Below, piece by piece: positions 4,269 to 5,454 of a stretch of DNA of 5,454 bases. Below the pieces are notes generated by a model. That model was not told the DNA's origin and did no database searches. It worked only from the letters and a program-made list of their open reading frames with translations. Position 1 is the stretch's first letter. Every line of letters starts with the position of its first letter. Origin of the DNA: Gemmatimonadales bacterium (GTDB lineage Bacteria; Gemmatimonadota; Gemmatimonadetes; Gemmatimonadales; GWC2-71-9); NCBI GenBank assembly GCA_025924275.1, contig JAICEH010000150.1:1-5454 (forward strand). Reading direction: 5' to 3'. The position numbers were made by a program, and so were the translations under genes.

Positions 4269-5454
4269 ATGCCGACCCGGGAACTCGCGTCCACCCTCGA
4301 TGCCGCGCCGGAAGCGGCGTGGGCCTGGCACCTGCGCGCCGGGGCGCTCGAGCGGCTGGTGCCGCCCTGGGAACAGGTCCGGGTGGTGGAGCGGCGCGGC
4401 GGCATTCTCGATGGGGGGACGGTCGAGCTCCGGGTCGGCCGGGGGCCCCTGGCCCGGCGTTGGGTGGCGCGGCATCGCGACGCGCGGCCGCCGCACGGTT
4501 TCGTGGACGAGCAGGTGGACGGCCCCTTCGCGCGCTGGATCCACGAGCACCGGCTCGAGCCGGCTGGCCCGGGCCGCACGCGGCTGGTCGACCGGGTGGA
4601 GTACGAGCCGCCCCTCGGGGCGGCGGGGGCAGCCGCGGACTCCCGGTTCATCCGCGGCCGGATCGACCGCGCCCTCCGCTACCGCCACGCCACGCTGGCC
4701 GGGGACCTGGCTGCGCACCGCCGCGCCGGCCTCCCGCCGCTCACCATCGCCATCACCGGTGCCTCGGGACTCCTCGGGTCGGCACTCACCCACTTCCTCA
4801 CGACCGGCGGCCACACCGTCAGGCCCGTGGTGCGGCGTCGGCCCCGTCCCGGGGAGGTCGCCTGGGATCCGGACGCCGGCACCATCGACCGCGCCGGCCT
4901 CGAGGGGGTGGACGCCGTGCTCCACCTCGCCGGCGAGAGCATCGGGGCCGGACGCTGGGACGCCGCGCGCAAGCGGCGGATCCGGACGAGCCGGGTCGAC
5001 GGCACCCTGTTGCTCGCGGAGGCACTGGCGGCGATGGAGCGGAAGCCCCGCGTGCTGGTCTCCGCCTCCGCGGTCGGGATCTACGGCGAGCGGGACGACG
5101 AGGCGCTCACCGAGGCGAGCGCACCGGGGGCCGGGTTCCTGGCCGAGACCGCGAGGGCCTGGGAGGCCGCGACGGCACCCGCCGCGGAAGCGGGCATCCG
5201 GGTAGTGCACCCCCGGTTCGGCATGATCCTCACCCCGGCGGGCGGGGCGCTGGCGCGGATGCTCCCGGTGTTCGAGCTGGGCGGTGGCGGGCGGCTGGGC
5301 GGCGGGCGGCAATGGTGGAGCTGGGTGAGCCTCGACGACGCACTGGATCTGGTGCTCCACGCCCTGGCCACGCCCAGCCTCTCGGGGCAGATCAACGCCG
5401 TGGCTCCCGGAAGCCTCACCAATCGCGCCTTCACGGAGACCCTCGGCGAGGTCC
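4269..5454 (+). CDS. TIGR01777-type SDR/epimerase with N-terminal SRPBCC-like domain (3' end cut by window edge)
   Basis: Atypical short-chain dehydrogenase of the YfcH/SDR39U1 group, 395 codons visible. Residues 1 to about 150 look like an SRPBCC (START/polyketide-cyclase-like) ligand-binding fold (LEPAGPGRTRLVDRVEYEPP near 96-115), known as a fusion partner in this family. The Rossmann domain starts at about 158 with the dinucleotide motif GASGLLG at 164-170. Then come HLAGESIG at 219-226, SASAVGIYG at 265-273, PRFGMILTPAGGAL at 315-328 and the GRQWWSWVSLDDA block at 346-358, all aligning by eye with E. coli YfcH. The lysine of the classical YxxxK pair is not found four residues after Y272 (D276 is there), as in other members. 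A YfcH-like domain needs about 295 residues, so roughly 60 are missing beyond the right edge. The name 'cell division inhibitor SulA' often given to this family is unsupported. Substrate unknown; NAD(P) binding is likely. The ATG at 4269 has no visible ribosome binding site. Confidence 0.9.
   Translation, partial: MPTRELASTLDAAPEAAWAWHLRAGALERLVPPWEQVRVVERRGGILDGGTVELRVGRGPLARRWVARHRDARPPHGFVDEQVDGPFARWIHEHRLEPAGPGRTRLVDRVEYEPPLGAAGAAADSRFIRGRIDRALRYRHATLAGDLAAHRRAGLPPLTIAITGASGLLGSALTHFLTTGGHTVRPVVRRRPRPGEVAWDPDAGTIDRAGLEGVDAVLHLAGESIGAGRWDAARKRRIRTSRVDGTLLLAEALAAMERKPRVLVSASAVGIYGERDDEALTEASAPGAGFLAETARAWEAATAPAAEAGIRVVHPRFGMILTPAGGALARMLPVFELGGGGRLGGGRQWWSWVSLDDALDLVLHALATPSLSGQINAVAPGSLTNRAFTETLGEV

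Noticed and set aside
4235..4651. N-terminal extension of the nuclease frame to 4651.
   Set aside because: The signal peptide begins at the ATG at 4232-4234; the upstream part is antisense to the epimerase gene and is Arg/Ser-rich without a domain.
4245..5360. Long minus-strand open frame of 371 codons, and a plus-strand frame at 4300-5205.
   Set aside because: Both overlap the SDR/epimerase gene in other frames. That gene has clear Rossmann and family motifs, while these products are compositionally biased and unrecognisable.
1..5454. Search for CRISPR repeats, insertion sequence ends, tRNA or rRNA genes, riboswitches and toxin-antitoxin or defence genes.
   Set aside because: No spaced direct repeats, transposase motifs, cloverleaf-like sequences or defence domains were seen; gaps between genes are 32-115 bases and hold no further genes.

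Overview
The window is very GC-rich (about 70% or more by eye, with G or C in nearly every third codon position) and is densely packed with bacterial genes. The gene set is ordinary chromosomal housekeeping and envelope genes. The base composition and protein style would suit a soil or sediment bacterium such as a Gemmatimonadota, acidobacterial or myxobacterial lineage. That placement is an impression from composition, not something shown by a marker gene. I see no mobile element, phage gene, CRISPR array, tRNA or rRNA.

Layout from left to right: (1) 1-1860, minus strand, the biosynthetic arginine decarboxylase SpeA, complete at its N-terminal end and cut by the left window edge a few codons before its expected end. 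(2) 1861-1963, a divergent intergenic region with plausible promoters in both directions. (3) 1964-3070, plus strand, a membrane site-2 protease (M50 family) with two C-terminal CBS domains. (4) 3071-3185, a gap with a small hairpin and a strong ribosome binding site. (5) 3186-3698, plus strand, an exported small cupin protein. (6) 3699-3730, a 32-base convergent gap; two inverted repeats lie in and around it. (7) 3731-4234, minus strand, an exported staphylococcal-nuclease-like (thermonuclease) protein, probably a lipoprotein. (8) 4269-5454, plus strand, a TIGR01777-type SDR/epimerase fused to an N-terminal SRPBCC-like domain, cut by the right window edge.

The genes alternate in direction: speA and the protease diverge, protease and cupin are co-directional, cupin and nuclease converge, nuclease and epimerase diverge. 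Only the protease and cupin genes could share a transcript. Nothing links the five proteins into one pathway. SpeA makes agmatine for polyamine synthesis in the cytoplasm, the protease acts in the membrane, and the cupin and nuclease are predicted outside the cytoplasmic membrane. I did not find a convincing undescribed system. The points most worth checking are the speA start, where ATC stands exactly where ATG is expected, the perfect hairpin in the last codons of the nuclease gene, and the 34-base divergent gap between nuclease and epimerase.
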